From the NCBI RefSeq assembly GCF_014640435.1, contig NZ_BMGY01000022.1, positions 1-64,000 of the forward strand: DNA of 64,000 nucleotides, read 5' to 3'. Every line of letters begins with the position of its first letter. The first letter of the stretch is position 1. Both the position numbers and the translations under genes were made by a program. Below are positions 9,617 through 18,984 of the stretch, in pieces. The notes beneath the pieces were generated by a model, which saw only the letters and a program-made list of their open reading frames with translations, had not been told where the DNA came from and searched no databases. Source of the stretch: Hymenobacter frigidus. GTDB taxonomy: Bacteria > Bacteroidota > Bacteroidia > Cytophagales > Hymenobacteraceae.

Positions 9617-9724
9617 GGCGGATGGGGCGTAATTTTGATAAAAAAGGTTCGGCCGGAGCCGGAGCGTAAAGGTAACAACCCGAACCGGCCGCAGTTGCTT
9701 CATCATTCCGCTTTGTTCCTGCCC

Positions 9725-10183
9725 ATGCTCGCGCCTACTTCCATCGCCGCTCCCCGCACGCCCGCCGAGTGGGCCGCCTACTACGCCCTGCGCCATGCCG
9801 TGCTGCGCCAGCCCTGGCAGCAGCCCATCGGCTCGGAGCGCACGCCCGCCGATGATGAGCCCGGCACCGTTCACGCGCTGCTGCTGGCCGCTGGCCCGGC
9901 CGCGCCCGCCGCGCTGGCCGTGGGCATGCTCCAGCGGCTGGATGCGCGGCAGGGACAGGTACGCTTCATGGCCGTGGCGCCGACAGCGGCCGGGCAAGGA
10001 TTGGGCAGTCAGGTGCTGCGGTACCTGGAGGTGCAGGCCCAAGCCGCGGGCCTGGTCGAAATAGTGCTGCACGCCCGCGCAACGGCCGTACCGTTCTATG
10101 AGCGGCACGGCTACGCGGTGGTGGAGCCATCGCACACGCTGTTTGGCGTGCTACCACACTTTCTGATGCGCAAGCCGCTGTAG
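9725..10183 (+). CDS. GNAT family N-acetyltransferase
   Basis: A 152-residue acetyl-CoA-dependent acyltransferase. The acetyl-CoA pyrophosphate loop is seen as VAPTAAGQGLGSQVL (about residues 78-92), followed by the helix that carries LEVQAQAAGLVEIVLHA and then the FYERHGYAVV motif at the end of the fold. The pattern resembles the small single-domain enzymes annotated as YjcF/ElaA-like. The substrate is unknown. Its stop codon directly abuts the end of the convergent decayed gene at 10184. Confidence 0.88.
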   Translation: MLAPTSIAAPRTPAEWAAYYALRHAVLRQPWQQPIGSERTPADDEPGTVHALLLAAGPAAPAALAVGMLQRLDARQGQVRFMAVAPTAAGQGLGSQVLRYLEVQAQAAGLVEIVLHARATAVPFYERHGYAVVEPSHTLFGVLPHFLMRKPL

Positions 10184-10502
10184 CTAGAACTTCTCGCGGC
10201 CCCGCCACAAGTCGGCGTACAGCCGAAAATCGCCGAGCAGCGAAAATCAGGGGTGCTGAAACGTGGCCGGGCGGTTGTGCTCCACAAAGTTGTGCTCCAC
10301 AAAAAAGTGGCCCACCCAGGCAAAGCCATAAGCCGCTACTATGCCCGCCGCCAACCAGCCCCAACGCCCGGTGATGGCCACCAGCACCACGCTTACCAAA
10401 ACAACATAGTGCCCACAAAATGCAGGATTCGGGTGCCGCGCCGGCTGTGCTCGCGCAGGTAGCGGGGGTAAAATTCGCGAACGTGAGCGGCAAAGCAGAC
10501 AT
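10184..10502 (-). pseudogene. Broken Mpo1-like (DUF962) gene
   Basis: The three minus-strand frames together spell a small DUF962/Mpo1-like membrane protein, but no single frame is intact. It starts as MSALPLTFA, shifts frame to EFYPRYLREHS and ILHFVGTMLF, shifts again to LVSVVLVAITGRWGW and YGFAWVGHFFVEHN, then meets an in-frame TGA at 10247-10249 before FSLLGDFRLYADLWRGREKF. There is also a 15-bp in-frame duplication that repeats HNFVE. Mpo1 proteins of yeast are Fe-dependent fatty-acid alpha-dioxygenases; bacterial members are little known. The remnant is recent, because the codons are still well preserved. Confidence 0.85.
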
Positions 10503-10633
10503 GACAGCGACGAAACAGGCAGAACAGCGGGACAGCACGGCCTAGTCGCCCGTCCTGCTTTGGCAAATGAAACAGAATTTTCCTCAAACTTGCCCCGCAA
10601 TTACTCTTTTTCCGCTTCAACGCCACTTCGCCC

Positions 10634-11128
10634 ATGTCTGACATTTCTCCTGCTGCTGCCGCCTCCGCCGGGGCCGGCTTCGCCGCCATGGTAGCTGCCT
10701 ATAATAACATGAACCACTACGGCCGCACCAACGGCATGCTCCTCACGGTGCCTGTGCCCGGCCAGGCCGAGTACCGCATGAGCATCCGCGAAGAGCACCT
10801 CTCCTCCCCTAATACCTGCCACGGCGGCGTACTGGCCGGCCTGATGGACGCCACCCTCGGGGCCGCGGCCCTGTCGCTGGCTTTCGTACACCAGGAGTTC
10901 GTTTCTACCGTCGAGTTCAAAATGAACTTCCTCCACGCCGTGCACCTGCACGATGCGCTGGTAGCCAAAGGCATAGTCGACCACACCGGTAACACGCTGG
11001 TGGTAAGCAGCTGCGTAGTTTATCGCGTTAGCGAAGGCCAGCCCGATATGGCCGTAGCCCGCGGCTTAGGCACGTTCAACCGCTACCCGGCCAACAAGCG
11101 CGACTTCGCGAAGCTGATGATACAGTAG
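10634..11128 (+). CDS. PaaI family (hotdog) thioesterase
   Basis: A 164-residue hotdog-fold protein that likely hydrolyses acyl-CoA thioesters. The family segment around the hotdog helix is NTCHGGVLAGLMDATLGAAAL (residues about 56-76), in which the H-G-G and the Asp form the active-site region of PaaI/YdiI-type enzymes. It is followed by the strand TVEFKMNFLHAV. The N-terminal Ala-rich segment is probably disordered. No linked phenylacetate or fatty-acid genes indicate the substrate. Confidence 0.9.
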   Translation: MSDISPAAAASAGAGFAAMVAAYNNMNHYGRTNGMLLTVPVPGQAEYRMSIREEHLSSPNTCHGGVLAGLMDATLGAAALSLAFVHQEFVSTVEFKMNFLHAVHLHDALVAKGIVDHTGNTLVVSSCVVYRVSEGQPDMAVARGLGTFNRYPANKRDFAKLMIQ

Positions 11129-11146
11129 CCGGTACCTAACCGCACA

Positions 11147-11182
11147 AAAAAAGTCCCGGCTCTGGATAGGACCGGGACTTTT
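11147..11182. terminator. Bidirectional terminator
   Basis: AAAAAGTCCCGG and CCGGGACTTTT form a stem around an 11-nt loop, between the convergent thioesterase gene and the NYN/cold-shock gene. T-rich ends occur on both strands. Confidence 0.8.
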
Positions 11183-11211
11183 CTGGCAGTACGCAGCGAG
11201 TGCCTGCGCTG

Positions 11212-12240
11212 CTACAATTCAGCTGTAGCCGAAAATTCGGCCGTAGCTGAATGCGCGTTTGCGGTTTCGTACTCGTCCTCGCCTTCGCCCAACTGAGGCG
11301 CGGCTACTTTACGCACGTTGCGGGCGCAATCTTCGTCGCGGTGGTTGCGGCCCACCGTGAACTCCACCCAATCGCCTTCGCGCAGGTCGTTGAAGTCGCC
11401 TTCGGTGAGGTCGGCGTAGCTGAAAAATAGATTGTTGGGCGGCATCACCACGAAGCCAAAGCCGTTTTTCAGGTTTTTGATGGTGCTCATGCCCAGCGTG
11501 CCCACGGGGCCGGCGGCGGTGGGGCCGGTGGGCCGGGCCAGCTTGGGCGCAGCGGCCGAACTGGGCGCAAACGCGGCGGGCTCCATCTGGTTCACAAACA
11601 GGCCCTCCACCACTTCGTCCTGGGCCTGCAGGCCGCGGTCAATCACGTCGTGCATGGCCACGGGGTAGGTCACCTGCTCCAGCAACTGTTGTGAGGCACG
11701 CGTGACGCGGGTTTCCCCCTTGAAGTCTTCGTATTTGAAGTCCCAGTTCAGCAGCATTACGCGGGTACCCACGGTGTTGAGCTTGCGGATGAGGGGCACG
11801 TAATCGGAGTCGCCGGCGATGAGCACCACCACGTCGAGGGTTTTGTGCAGGGCCAACTCCAGGGCTTCGAGAGAGAGCCACACGTCGATGCCTTTTTCCT
11901 GGAGGCGGCCGTCGCGGGTTTTCAGGGCCATGTAGTGCGTTTGCACGCCCAGGTTCATCAAAATATCGTCGAGCAGGCGGTCGTGGAACAGCCGGTCCTT
12001 GTCGCGGGCTTCGGTGGCCGAGAGGCGGCCCCGAAAAAAATGCGCGTCGGTGATTTGCGCTAGGCGCACGTCTACGTCTTCTTCCTCGGCCACCTGATGG
12101 CGAATATATTCGTGCAGTCCTTCAAGGCTAATGCGTGCCTTGCGCTCGTGCTGGAAATAATAATAGTCGCTAATTTTTAAAAAATAGTTGCCGTCATAAA
12201 AGACACCAACCCGAATTAAAGGGCTGTTCATCTGGTTCAT
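11212..12240 (-). CDS. NYN-domain (PIN-like) putative RNase fused to a cold-shock domain
   Basis: A 342-residue two-domain protein. Residues about 8-195 form an NYN/LabA (DUF88) domain of the PIN-like nuclease fold. Acidic residues are in the expected places: D16 in FYDGNYF, D118 in KGIDVWL, and D143 and D145 in IAGDSDY. Residues about 247-310 form a cold-shock/S1-type OB fold with NGFGFV and the RNP-like FFSYADL, which bind single-stranded nucleic acid. A Pro/Ala linker joins them and an acidic tail follows. The arrangement suggests an RNA-targeted nuclease or RNA-binding regulator in the cytoplasm. The leader upstream is long and gene-free. Confidence 0.88.
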   Translation of the reverse strand: MNQMNSPLIRVGVFYDGNYFLKISDYYYFQHERKARISLEGLHEYIRHQVAEEEDVDVRLAQITDAHFFRGRLSATEARDKDRLFHDRLLDDILMNLGVQTHYMALKTRDGRLQEKGIDVWLSLEALELALHKTLDVVVLIAGDSDYVPLIRKLNTVGTRVMLLNWDFKYEDFKGETRVTRASQQLLEQVTYPVAMHDVIDRGLQAQDEVVEGLFVNQMEPAAFAPSSAAAPKLARPTGPTAAGPVGTLGMSTIKNLKNGFGFVVMPPNNLFFSYADLTEGDFNDLREGDWVEFTVGRNHRDEDCARNVRKVAAPQLGEGEDEYETANAHSATAEFSATAEL

Positions 12241-12615
12241 GGTAATCGGGTTAAGTAAAGTTTAGAAAAGTGTTTCAGGTGGAAGCAGCTGGCGTGAACA
12301 AGTAGAAACAGGGCAAAGCCGGCGGCGCAAGTATTCTTGCCGCAAGCCGTACCAACGAAAAACAGACCTGGGTTAACAGTAAGCAGATGCTACGCTAAGT
12401 GCGCGGCAAATCCCGCGTGGGGGTCAGTTAATTAAGATTTATCGAATACCAGACGGGTGGGTCGGTTGATAACGCAGAATAATAGCACGAATCAATACCA
12501 ACACTACCCTAATAAACCGGCATATCTGCTGCGAAGCTAATAATCTTAGCTGACTTATGCAACAGTAAGCCCCACGCCAAGCCCCCCTTCCGGCGCAACT
12601 GCCCCGGCAGGTTGT
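12241..12615. other. 375-bp intergenic region
   Basis: It separates the NYN/cold-shock gene from the YdjM-like gene, both on the minus strand. No coding frame, tRNA or strong hairpin is seen. The part beyond 12420 is AT-rich compared with its surroundings and should hold the promoter for the NYN gene, but I find no convincing TTG/TAnnTTTG pair. Confidence 0.5.
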
Positions 12616-13353
12616 TTAAAACCTCATATTGCCTACCACCAAGCCCAAAACCAGTAGCCCATAGCCGGCACAAATACCGACTTCCAGCATGTTGCCGGTG
12701 GCGGAACCAGTGCTAATGAGCGGGATTTTGAAGCAGAACGGCAAGGGCAACAACCACCTCACGCCGGCCTTGGTCAAGGTATCGGCCACGAGGTGCGACA
12801 CGTAGCCCGCACCGGCGTACTGGGCGATGCCACGCCAGCCCAGGTGCTGGTCGGCCAGGTAGCCGATGTAGGTCCAGAGAGCCGTGGCCCAGATGGTGTG
12901 CGTGAGGGAGCGGTGGGTGGTGAAGGGCGCCATAGCTATAAATGTGCCCAGCAGGCTCAGCCACAGCTGCTCGGTGTAGAGGCCGGCCACCACGGTGCCC
13001 AGCCCGGTAAACAGCAGCGCCAGCTTGCGCGCCGAACCGCCCTGCAGGCCCACGCCGATGAGCCCGAAAGCCAGCGCAGCCGTGTAGTAAAGGCGCTGTT
13101 CGGAGCCGGGCCCCAGCTGCAGGTAGGCATAGGCGGCCAGGGCCAGCGCCCCGGCGGCGAAGGCCCAACGCACGTAATTTTGGGTGAAGCCGAGGCGCTT
13201 GCTCAGGCGGCTGTCGGGGTGGTCGAGGTCGGGCGCGAGGCTGGAGAAACCCGCCAGGGCAATGCCCGCCAGTGAAAACGGAATGCCCGGCACTAGTCCG
13301 GCTACGGCCACGCCGGTAATGAGGCCGATGGCCAGGTGAGAAGAGCCGCGCAT
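12616..13353 (-). CDS. YdjM/LexA-regulated-type membrane-bound metal-dependent hydrolase (DUF457)
   Basis: A 245-residue inner-membrane protein with about six hydrophobic segments. The conserved metal-binding pattern of the YdjM family is present: an early His in GSSHLAIG, PDLDHPDS around residue 43, HRSLTHT around residue 147 and SHLVADTLTKAGV around residue 187. The family is predicted to be a zinc-dependent phospholipase or hydrolase of the phospholipase C fold. The name comes from an SOS-induced E. coli gene; no LexA box is claimed here. Confidence 0.88.
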   Translation of the reverse strand: MRGSSHLAIGLITGVAVAGLVPGIPFSLAGIALAGFSSLAPDLDHPDSRLSKRLGFTQNYVRWAFAAGALALAAYAYLQLGPGSEQRLYYTAALAFGLIGVGLQGGSARKLALLFTGLGTVVAGLYTEQLWLSLLGTFIAMAPFTTHRSLTHTIWATALWTYIGYLADQHLGWRGIAQYAGAGYVSHLVADTLTKAGVRWLLPLPFCFKIPLISTGSATGNMLEVGICAGYGLLVLGLVVGNMRF

Positions 13354-13633
13354 GTATGGTGGTTTCTGGTTACTCGTTGCTGGCGAAAGCCTGTTGTCTG
13401 CTTGCGGAGGACCTTATCACTCCCAAACGACTTGTTCTGCCGTGGCAAGGTCTTTCGCAAGTGGACGCCGGATTCAGGATGACAGCCGTTCCTGGCTAGT
13501 GCAACTAATTGGGCCGCGAAGCTACGGCCACCCCGGAAACCTTCGCTACCATTGCGGTGTATTTACCCCGCTGCCCGACCGGAGAATTATCCGGCCGGGC
13601 TACTTCATTTGCCCCGTCCTAGCCTGATTATTC

Positions 13634-16600
13634 GTGCAAGTAGCTGATTTTCTCCGTTTATACCGCCTTTCGCCCGAATTGCAAGTGCTGGCTTCGCGCC
13701 TGCGCGAAGCCGCCAAACCCGACCCCAGCGGCCTGCGGCTGCACCTGCGCGGCCTAGTCGGCAGCCAGGATGCCGTGGTGGCGGCGGCCACCGCGAACGC
13801 CCAACACCCGCACGTGTTCATCATGCACGATAAGGAAGAGGCCTCGTATTTTCTGTCCGATTTGCAGCACTTGCTGCCCGAGGGGCCCGAGGTGCTGCTG
13901 TTCCCGAGTTCCTACAAGCGGCCCTACCAGTTCGACGAAACCGAAAACGCCAACGTGCTGATGCGTGCCGAGGCCCTGAACCGCATCAACACGACCCGGG
14001 CCGCCAGCAGCACCGCCAATAGTGTGTTTGTCGTGACGTATCCGGAGGCGCTGACGGAAAAGGTAATTAACCGGCAGAGCCTGGTGAAGAATACGTTCAA
14101 TGCGAAGGCGGGCGATAAACTGGACGTGAATTTCCTGGGCGAACTGCTGGGCGAATACGATTTCGAAAAGACGGATTTCGTGTACGAAGCCGGCCAGTAC
14201 GCGGTGCGCGGCGGCATTGTGGACGTGTTCAGCTACGCCAATGAATTGCCGTTTCGGCTGGAATTATTTGGCAATGAAATAGAGAGCATTCGCACGTTTA
14301 ATCCCGAGACGCAACTATCGGTGGAAGCCCGAACCAGCATCAGTATTATTCCCAACGTGCAGACCAAAATGCTGACGGAAACGCGGGAGGCTTTCTTTGA
14401 TTTTCTGCCTCGCACGGCCTGTATTTGGGCCAAAGACGTGCGCCAGACGCTGGACGTGGTGACGGAATTGTACGAGAAAGCCGAAGCCAATTTTCAGCAG
14501 ATGCTGGGCGAGGCGGGCGGCATGCAAATCGTGAGCAAGCCCGGCGACTTATTCGAATCGGGCAAGAGTTTTAAGAAGCTGCTCGACGAATTCGCGGTAG
14601 TGGAATTCGGCAAACGGTTTCATTTCAAGAACGCCGACACCTTTCAATTTACCGCCAAGCCGCAACCGAGTTTCAACAAGGAATTTGAGCGGATGGTGAA
14701 AAATTTGAAGGAGAATCAGCTGCGCAATTTCACCACGATAATTACGGCCGACACCGTGCGGCAGGCCGACCGGCTGCGGACGATATTCGATGAATTAGAT
14801 AACAACGTACAATTTCAGCACTTGCTGCTGGCACTGCGCGAAGGCTTTGTGGATGAGCAGCTTGAGCTGGCCGTGTACACCGACCACCAATTATTTGAGC
14901 GGTATTACCGGGCGCAGGAAGCGCGGAAATTTTCGAAGAAAAAAGCGCTGACGCTGCGCGAATTAAAAACGCTGCAACCCGGCGATTATGTGACGCACCA
15001 GGACTACGGCATTGCGCGGTTTGCGGGGCTCACGCAGGTGGAGATAAACGGACAGATTCAGGAGGCCATTCGGCTGGTTTACCGGGATGATGACTTGCTG
15101 ACGGTGAGCATTCACTCGCTGCACAAGATTGCGAAGTACAGCGGCGCGGAAGGCTCGCCGCCTACGATGAGCAAGCTGGGCTCGCCGGAGTGGGAGAACA
15201 AGAAACGGTCGGTGAAGAAGAAGGTGAAGGACATTGCGGCCGACCTTATTCGGCTGTATGCCAAGCGCAAGACCGCGCCTGGTTTCGCGTTTTCCATTGA
15301 TGGCTTTTTGCAGGCGGAGCTGGAATCCAGCTTCATTTACGAGGACACGCCCGACCAGGCCAAGGCCACCGAGGACGTGAAAAACGACATGCAGCAGCCC
15401 CACCCGATGGACCGGCTGATTTGCGGCGATGTGGGCTTTGGCAAGACGGAGATAGCCATTCGGGCGGCGTTTAAGGCGGTGGCCGATGGCAAGCAGGCGG
15501 CCGTGCTGGTGCCCACCACCATTCTGGCGATGCAGCACTACAAGACGTTTCGCGACCGACTGGCCACGCTGCCGGTGACGGTGGAATACATCAACCGGTT
15601 TAAGTCGACGAAGCAGATTAAAGAGACGTTGCAGCGCGTGGCGGAGGGCAAAACCGACATTCTCATTGGCACGCACCGGCTGACGAATAAGGACATCAAA
15701 TTCAAAGACCTCGGCATCCTCATTATTGATGAGGAGCAGAAATTCGGCGTCAAGACCAAGGATAAGCTCAAGGAATTGAAGGTAAACGTGGACACGCTTA
15801 CGCTCTCGGCCACGCCCATTCCGCGCACGCTGCACTTCTCGCTGATGGGGGCCCGCGATTTGAGCGTGATTGCCACGCCGCCGCCCAACCGCCAGCCCGT
15901 CAGCACGGAGCTGCACGTGTATGATGAAATCCTGATTCGCGACGCGGTGGCGCGGGAATTGAAGCGCGGCGGGCAGGTTTTTTTCGTGCACAACCGCGTG
16001 AAGGACATCGAGGAAATGGCCGGCACCATCCTGCGCCTCGTGCCCGATGCCAAAATCACCTACGCCCACGGGCAGATGGACGGCGAGATGCTGGAAAAGC
16101 GCATGATGAAGTTCGTGGAGGGCGAATACGACGTGCTGGTTTCGACGAACATCATCGAAAGCGGACTGGACATTCCCAACGCCAACACCATCATTATCAA
16201 CCGCGCTCACCTGGCCGGCCTTTCGGATTTGCACCAGATGCGGGGCCGCGTGGGCCGCTCCAACCGCAAAGCCTACTGCTATTTGCTGACGCCGCCGGTG
16301 GCCCAATTGCCGGCCGATGCGCGCAAGCGCCTAAGCACGCTGGAAGAATTTTCGGACCTGGGCGCGGGCTTTAATGTGGCCATGCGCGACCTGGATATTC
16401 GCGGTGCGGGCAACCTGCTGGGCGGCGAGCAGTCGGGCTTTATCAACGACCTGGGCTACGAAACCTACCACCAGATTCTGGACGAGGCCGTGACGGAGCT
16501 GAAGGAAACCGAATTCCGCGACTTGTTTATGGGCGACTCCAACCAGCGCCTGCAGATGGCCGCCGGGGCCAGCCGCGCCCACGAATGCAACGTGGAAACC

Positions 16601-17050
16601 GACCAGCAAGTCCTCATCCCCGAGAAGTACGTGAGCAACGTATCGGAGCGGTTGCAGCTCTACGCCAAGCTCGACCGCGCCCAGAAGCCGGAGGAGCTGC
16701 GCAAACTGCTGGCCAGCATGGTAGACCGGTTTGGCCCGCTGCCGCCCGAGGTGGAGCAGCTCGCCGACATTGTGCGGCTGCGCTGGCAGGCCTGCAAGGT
16801 GGGCTTCACCAAAATCACGCTGAAGCGCGACACGCTGAAGGGCTTTTTGCCCGCCGATGACGACCACAAGGCTTACTTCCAGGGCGAGCAGTTCGGCACC
16901 ATTCTCAACTACGTGCAGACGCACGCGCGCACGGCCAGCCTGAAAGAGAAAAAGGACCAGCTGATTGTGACGTTTGAGGAAATCCGGTCCATTCAGCAGG
17001 CCAAGCGCGTGCTAAGCGAACTGGGCAGCGAGGAAGCCGTGGCCGTTTAA
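13634..17050 (+). CDS. mfd: Transcription-repair coupling factor Mfd
   Basis: An 1138-residue SF2 translocase that removes RNA polymerase stalled at DNA lesions and recruits UvrA. It begins at a GTG (13634); the following residues match the family's UvrB-like module. Next come the RNA-polymerase-interaction domain (LQPGDYVTHQDYGIARFAG, about residues 447-465) and the helicase core with Walker A GFGKT at 601-605 and DEEQ box at 699-702. Later motifs include LSATPIPRTL, STNIIESGLDIPNANT and MRGRVGRS. A C-terminal UvrA-binding-type domain ends the protein. It is the first gene of a compact trio. Confidence 0.97.
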   Translation: MQVADFLRLYRLSPELQVLASRLREAAKPDPSGLRLHLRGLVGSQDAVVAAATANAQHPHVFIMHDKEEASYFLSDLQHLLPEGPEVLLFPSSYKRPYQFDETENANVLMRAEALNRINTTRAASSTANSVFVVTYPEALTEKVINRQSLVKNTFNAKAGDKLDVNFLGELLGEYDFEKTDFVYEAGQYAVRGGIVDVFSYANELPFRLELFGNEIESIRTFNPETQLSVEARTSISIIPNVQTKMLTETREAFFDFLPRTACIWAKDVRQTLDVVTELYEKAEANFQQMLGEAGGMQIVSKPGDLFESGKSFKKLLDEFAVVEFGKRFHFKNADTFQFTAKPQPSFNKEFERMVKNLKENQLRNFTTIITADTVRQADRLRTIFDELDNNVQFQHLLLALREGFVDEQLELAVYTDHQLFERYYRAQEARKFSKKKALTLRELKTLQPGDYVTHQDYGIARFAGLTQVEINGQIQEAIRLVYRDDDLLTVSIHSLHKIAKYSGAEGSPPTMSKLGSPEWENKKRSVKKKVKDIAADLIRLYAKRKTAPGFAFSIDGFLQAELESSFIYEDTPDQAKATEDVKNDMQQPHPMDRLICGDVGFGKTEIAIRAAFKAVADGKQAAVLVPTTILAMQHYKTFRDRLATLPVTVEYINRFKSTKQIKETLQRVAEGKTDILIGTHRLTNKDIKFKDLGILIIDEEQKFGVKTKDKLKELKVNVDTLTLSATPIPRTLHFSLMGARDLSVIATPPPNRQPVSTELHVYDEILIRDAVARELKRGGQVFFVHNRVKDIEEMAGTILRLVPDAKITYAHGQMDGEMLEKRMMKFVEGEYDVLVSTNIIESGLDIPNANTIIINRAHLAGLSDLHQMRGRVGRSNRKAYCYLLTPPVAQLPADARKRLSTLEEFSDLGAGFNVAMRDLDIRGAGNLLGGEQSGFINDLGYETYHQILDEAVTELKETEFRDLFMGDSNQRLQMAAGASRAHECNVETDQQVLIPEKYVSNVSERLQLYAKLDRAQKPEELRKLLASMVDRFGPLPPEVEQLADIVRLRWQACKVGFTKITLKRDTLKGFLPADDDHKAYFQGEQFGTILNYVQTHARTASLKEKKDQLIVTFEEIRSIQQAKRVLSELGSEEAVAV

Positions 17051-17059
17051 TTTTCGCTT

Positions 17060-17749
17060 ATGAAGCTTCTACTTTTCGGCTTGTTGCTGGGGTTGCTGGC
17101 GCAGCCCGTAATGGCCCAGACCACGCCCTACCTGCGCCTCAATCAGGAGTTGGACAGCATCTATACCGCCGACCAGCGGTGGCGCATGATGCTGTTTGAC
17201 CAGCGCATTTCGCGGCGTCCCGACTCGTTGGCCCGCGCGCTGGGCGTGGCGCGGGAGAACCTGGGGCCCTACATCGGCCGCCAGATGGCACGCACGGATT
17301 CGACCAATCTAGGGCGCATCAAAGCCCTTGTGAAGCAATACGGCTACCCCGGCAAGTCGCTGGTAAGCGAGCCCGCGAATGAAACCGCGTGGCTGGTTAT
17401 TCAGCATTCCGACGACATTAAGCAGTACCTGCCGCTCATCAAAAAAGCCGCTAACAAAGGGGAATTACCCTTCTACCTTTACGGCCAGATGCTGGACCGC
17501 CAGCTCATGCGCACCGGCAAGGAGCAGCGCTACGGCACCCAAGCCGTGGGCTACAATGTGACCAACCCGGCCACCGGCCGGCGCGAGGTGCAGCCGCCCT
17601 TCGTGTGGCCCATCAAGGATGCGGGCAAGGTGAATGCCCGACGCCAGCAGGCCGGCTTCCGCACCACGGTGGAGCAGAACGCGGCCGTGCTGGGCATCCC
17701 CTACCGCGTAGTGACGCTGAAAGACGTTGAGAAAATGCCCAAACAATAA
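17060..17749 (+). CDS. Exported DUF6624 family protein
   Basis: A 229-residue protein with a clear signal peptide (cleavage after PVMAQ, about residue 20). The body matches the DUF6624 pattern: YGYPGKSLV, a conserved AWLVIQHSDD segment, LDRQLMRTGKEQRYGTQ and a C-terminal NARRQQAGF. The family is frequent in Bacteroidota and has no established function; it probably acts in the periplasm. It starts 9 bp after mfd and ends 6 bp before elaA, so it is likely cotranscribed. Confidence 0.8.
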   Translation: MKLLLFGLLLGLLAQPVMAQTTPYLRLNQELDSIYTADQRWRMMLFDQRISRRPDSLARALGVARENLGPYIGRQMARTDSTNLGRIKALVKQYGYPGKSLVSEPANETAWLVIQHSDDIKQYLPLIKKAANKGELPFYLYGQMLDRQLMRTGKEQRYGTQAVGYNVTNPATGRREVQPPFVWPIKDAGKVNARRQQAGFRTTVEQNAAVLGIPYRVVTLKDVEKMPKQ

Positions 17750-17755
17750 GTATTT

Positions 17756-18205
17756 ATGACCATCCGCTGGCACTGCCTCCCTTTTGAATCCTTCCCGGCC
17801 CTGATTCTCTACGACGTGCTGCGCCTGCGCTCCGAGGTGTTTGTGGTGGAGCAAAACTGCGTATTCCAGGACATCGACCGCCAGGACATCGACGCCCACC
17901 ACCTGCTGGGCTACAACGAAGGCGGCGAGCTGGTGGCCTACGCCCGCCTTTTCGATGCCGGCAAGTGCTACCCCGAAGCCAGCATCGGGCGCGTCATCGT
18001 GGCCCAGCCGTTCCGCCGCTTCAGCCTGGGACGCGAGCTAATGCGACAGGCCTTGGCGCACTCCGATGCATTGTTCGGGCCGCAAGCCAACAAGATTGGG
18101 GCGCAGCAGCACTTGGAAGGTTTTTACAACGAATTCGGCTACGAGCAATGCGGACCGATGTACGTGGAAGACGGTATCCCGCATATCCCGATGCGACGGG
18201 CGTAA
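17756..18205 (+). CDS. elaA: ElaA-like GNAT N-acetyltransferase
   Basis: A 149-residue single-domain GNAT protein. The ElaA subfamily N-terminus is recognisable in LYDVLRLRSEVFVVEQNC (about residues 20-37). The acetyl-CoA loop region is GRVIVAQPFRRFSLGRELM, and the fold ends with FYNEFGYEQCG and EDGIPHIPM. ElaA proteins acetylate unknown amines. It lies 6 bp after the DUF6624 gene and is the last gene of the mfd transcript. Confidence 0.9.
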   Translation: MTIRWHCLPFESFPALILYDVLRLRSEVFVVEQNCVFQDIDRQDIDAHHLLGYNEGGELVAYARLFDAGKCYPEASIGRVIVAQPFRRFSLGRELMRQALAHSDALFGPQANKIGAQQHLEGFYNEFGYEQCGPMYVEDGIPHIPMRRA

Positions 18206-18230
18206 GACGAGACACCACGAAAACAAGAAC

Positions 18231-18257
18231 GTCATGCCTCGCTACGCTCGGCATGAC
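18231..18257. repeat. Family A palindromic repeat, short form
   Basis: GTCATGCCTCGC and its near-complement GCTCGGCATGAC form a short hairpin without the central arms of the full copies. It lies between elaA and the convergent FrnE-like gene. Confidence 0.7.
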
Positions 18258-18282
18258 GTTTGGCTGTTAAGTTCTTAGCTAA

Positions 18283-18984
18283 TTAGTCACACCCTTCCGG
18301 GCCGCAGGCGGGGCCGTCGGCCAGCATCGTCAGGGCCGGTTTGGCGGGCTTGAACTCGTCCCAGACCTTGTCCAGCACCTCCGTGAATAACTCGGTGGGC
18401 TGCGCGCCAGATACGGCGTATTTGTCCTCAAACACGAAGAAGGGCACGCCGCGTACGTTGATTTGCTGGGCGTGGTACTCGTCCTGGCGCACGGCTTCGG
18501 CGTAGGTGCCGGCCGCGAGGGCGGTGCGGGTTTCGGTGGGGTCAAAACCCAGCTCAACTCCGAGGGCTACCAAGGTGTCGAGGTCGCCGATGTTCTGGCC
18601 TTCGAGGTAGTAGGCGGCCATGAGGCGCTCCTTGGTGGCATCCTGCCGGCCGTGGTGGGCCCCGAGGTGAATGAGCTGATGCGCCAGGAAGGTATTGGCC
18701 GGAATAGCGCGGTCGAAGTCATAATCTAAACCTACTTCTTTGGCGACGCCCGCCATGTAGTCGTTCATTTTCCGGCCCTCTTCGGCCGAAACGCCTTTTT
18801 TCTTGGCCAATGACTCGTGGATGTTCTCGCCGGGAATGGGCTGGAAATCGGGCGTCAGCTCGAAGCTGTGCCACACGACTTCTACTTCGTCGCGGTGCGC
18901 GAAGTCTTTGAGGGCATTTTCAAACTTGCGCTTGCCGATGTAGCAGAATGGGCACACCACATCAGACCAGATTTCAACTTTCAT
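18283..18984 (-). CDS. DsbA-family oxidoreductase, FrnE-like
   Basis: A 233-residue thioredoxin-fold protein of the FrnE/2-hydroxychromene isomerase-DsbA group. The N-terminus carries the redox motif C11-P-F-C14 within SDVVCPFCYIGKR, and the helical insertion of DsbA proteins follows. The cis-Pro region is NVRGVPFFVFEDKYAVSGAQ, typical of FrnE. Extra C-terminal cysteines (ACGPEGCD) could bind metal or interact with the active site. There is no signal peptide, so it is cytoplasmic. Related FrnE proteins are implicated in oxidative-stress or heavy-metal responses. Confidence 0.9.
   Translation of the reverse strand: MKVEIWSDVVCPFCYIGKRKFENALKDFAHRDEVEVVWHSFELTPDFQPIPGENIHESLAKKKGVSAEEGRKMNDYMAGVAKEVGLDYDFDRAIPANTFLAHQLIHLGAHHGRQDATKERLMAAYYLEGQNIGDLDTLVALGVELGFDPTETRTALAAGTYAEAVRQDEYHAQQINVRGVPFFVFEDKYAVSGAQPTELFTEVLDKVWDEFKPAKPALTMLADGPACGPEGCD

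Noticed and set aside
14963..16306. Long open frame opposite mfd
   Set aside because: It lies wholly antisense to the helicase core of mfd, has no family motifs and is expected by chance in GC-rich coding DNA. The same holds for the long antisense frames over the kinase (30122-31798), the FG-GAP protein (34940-36424) and the barrel protein (23445-24671).
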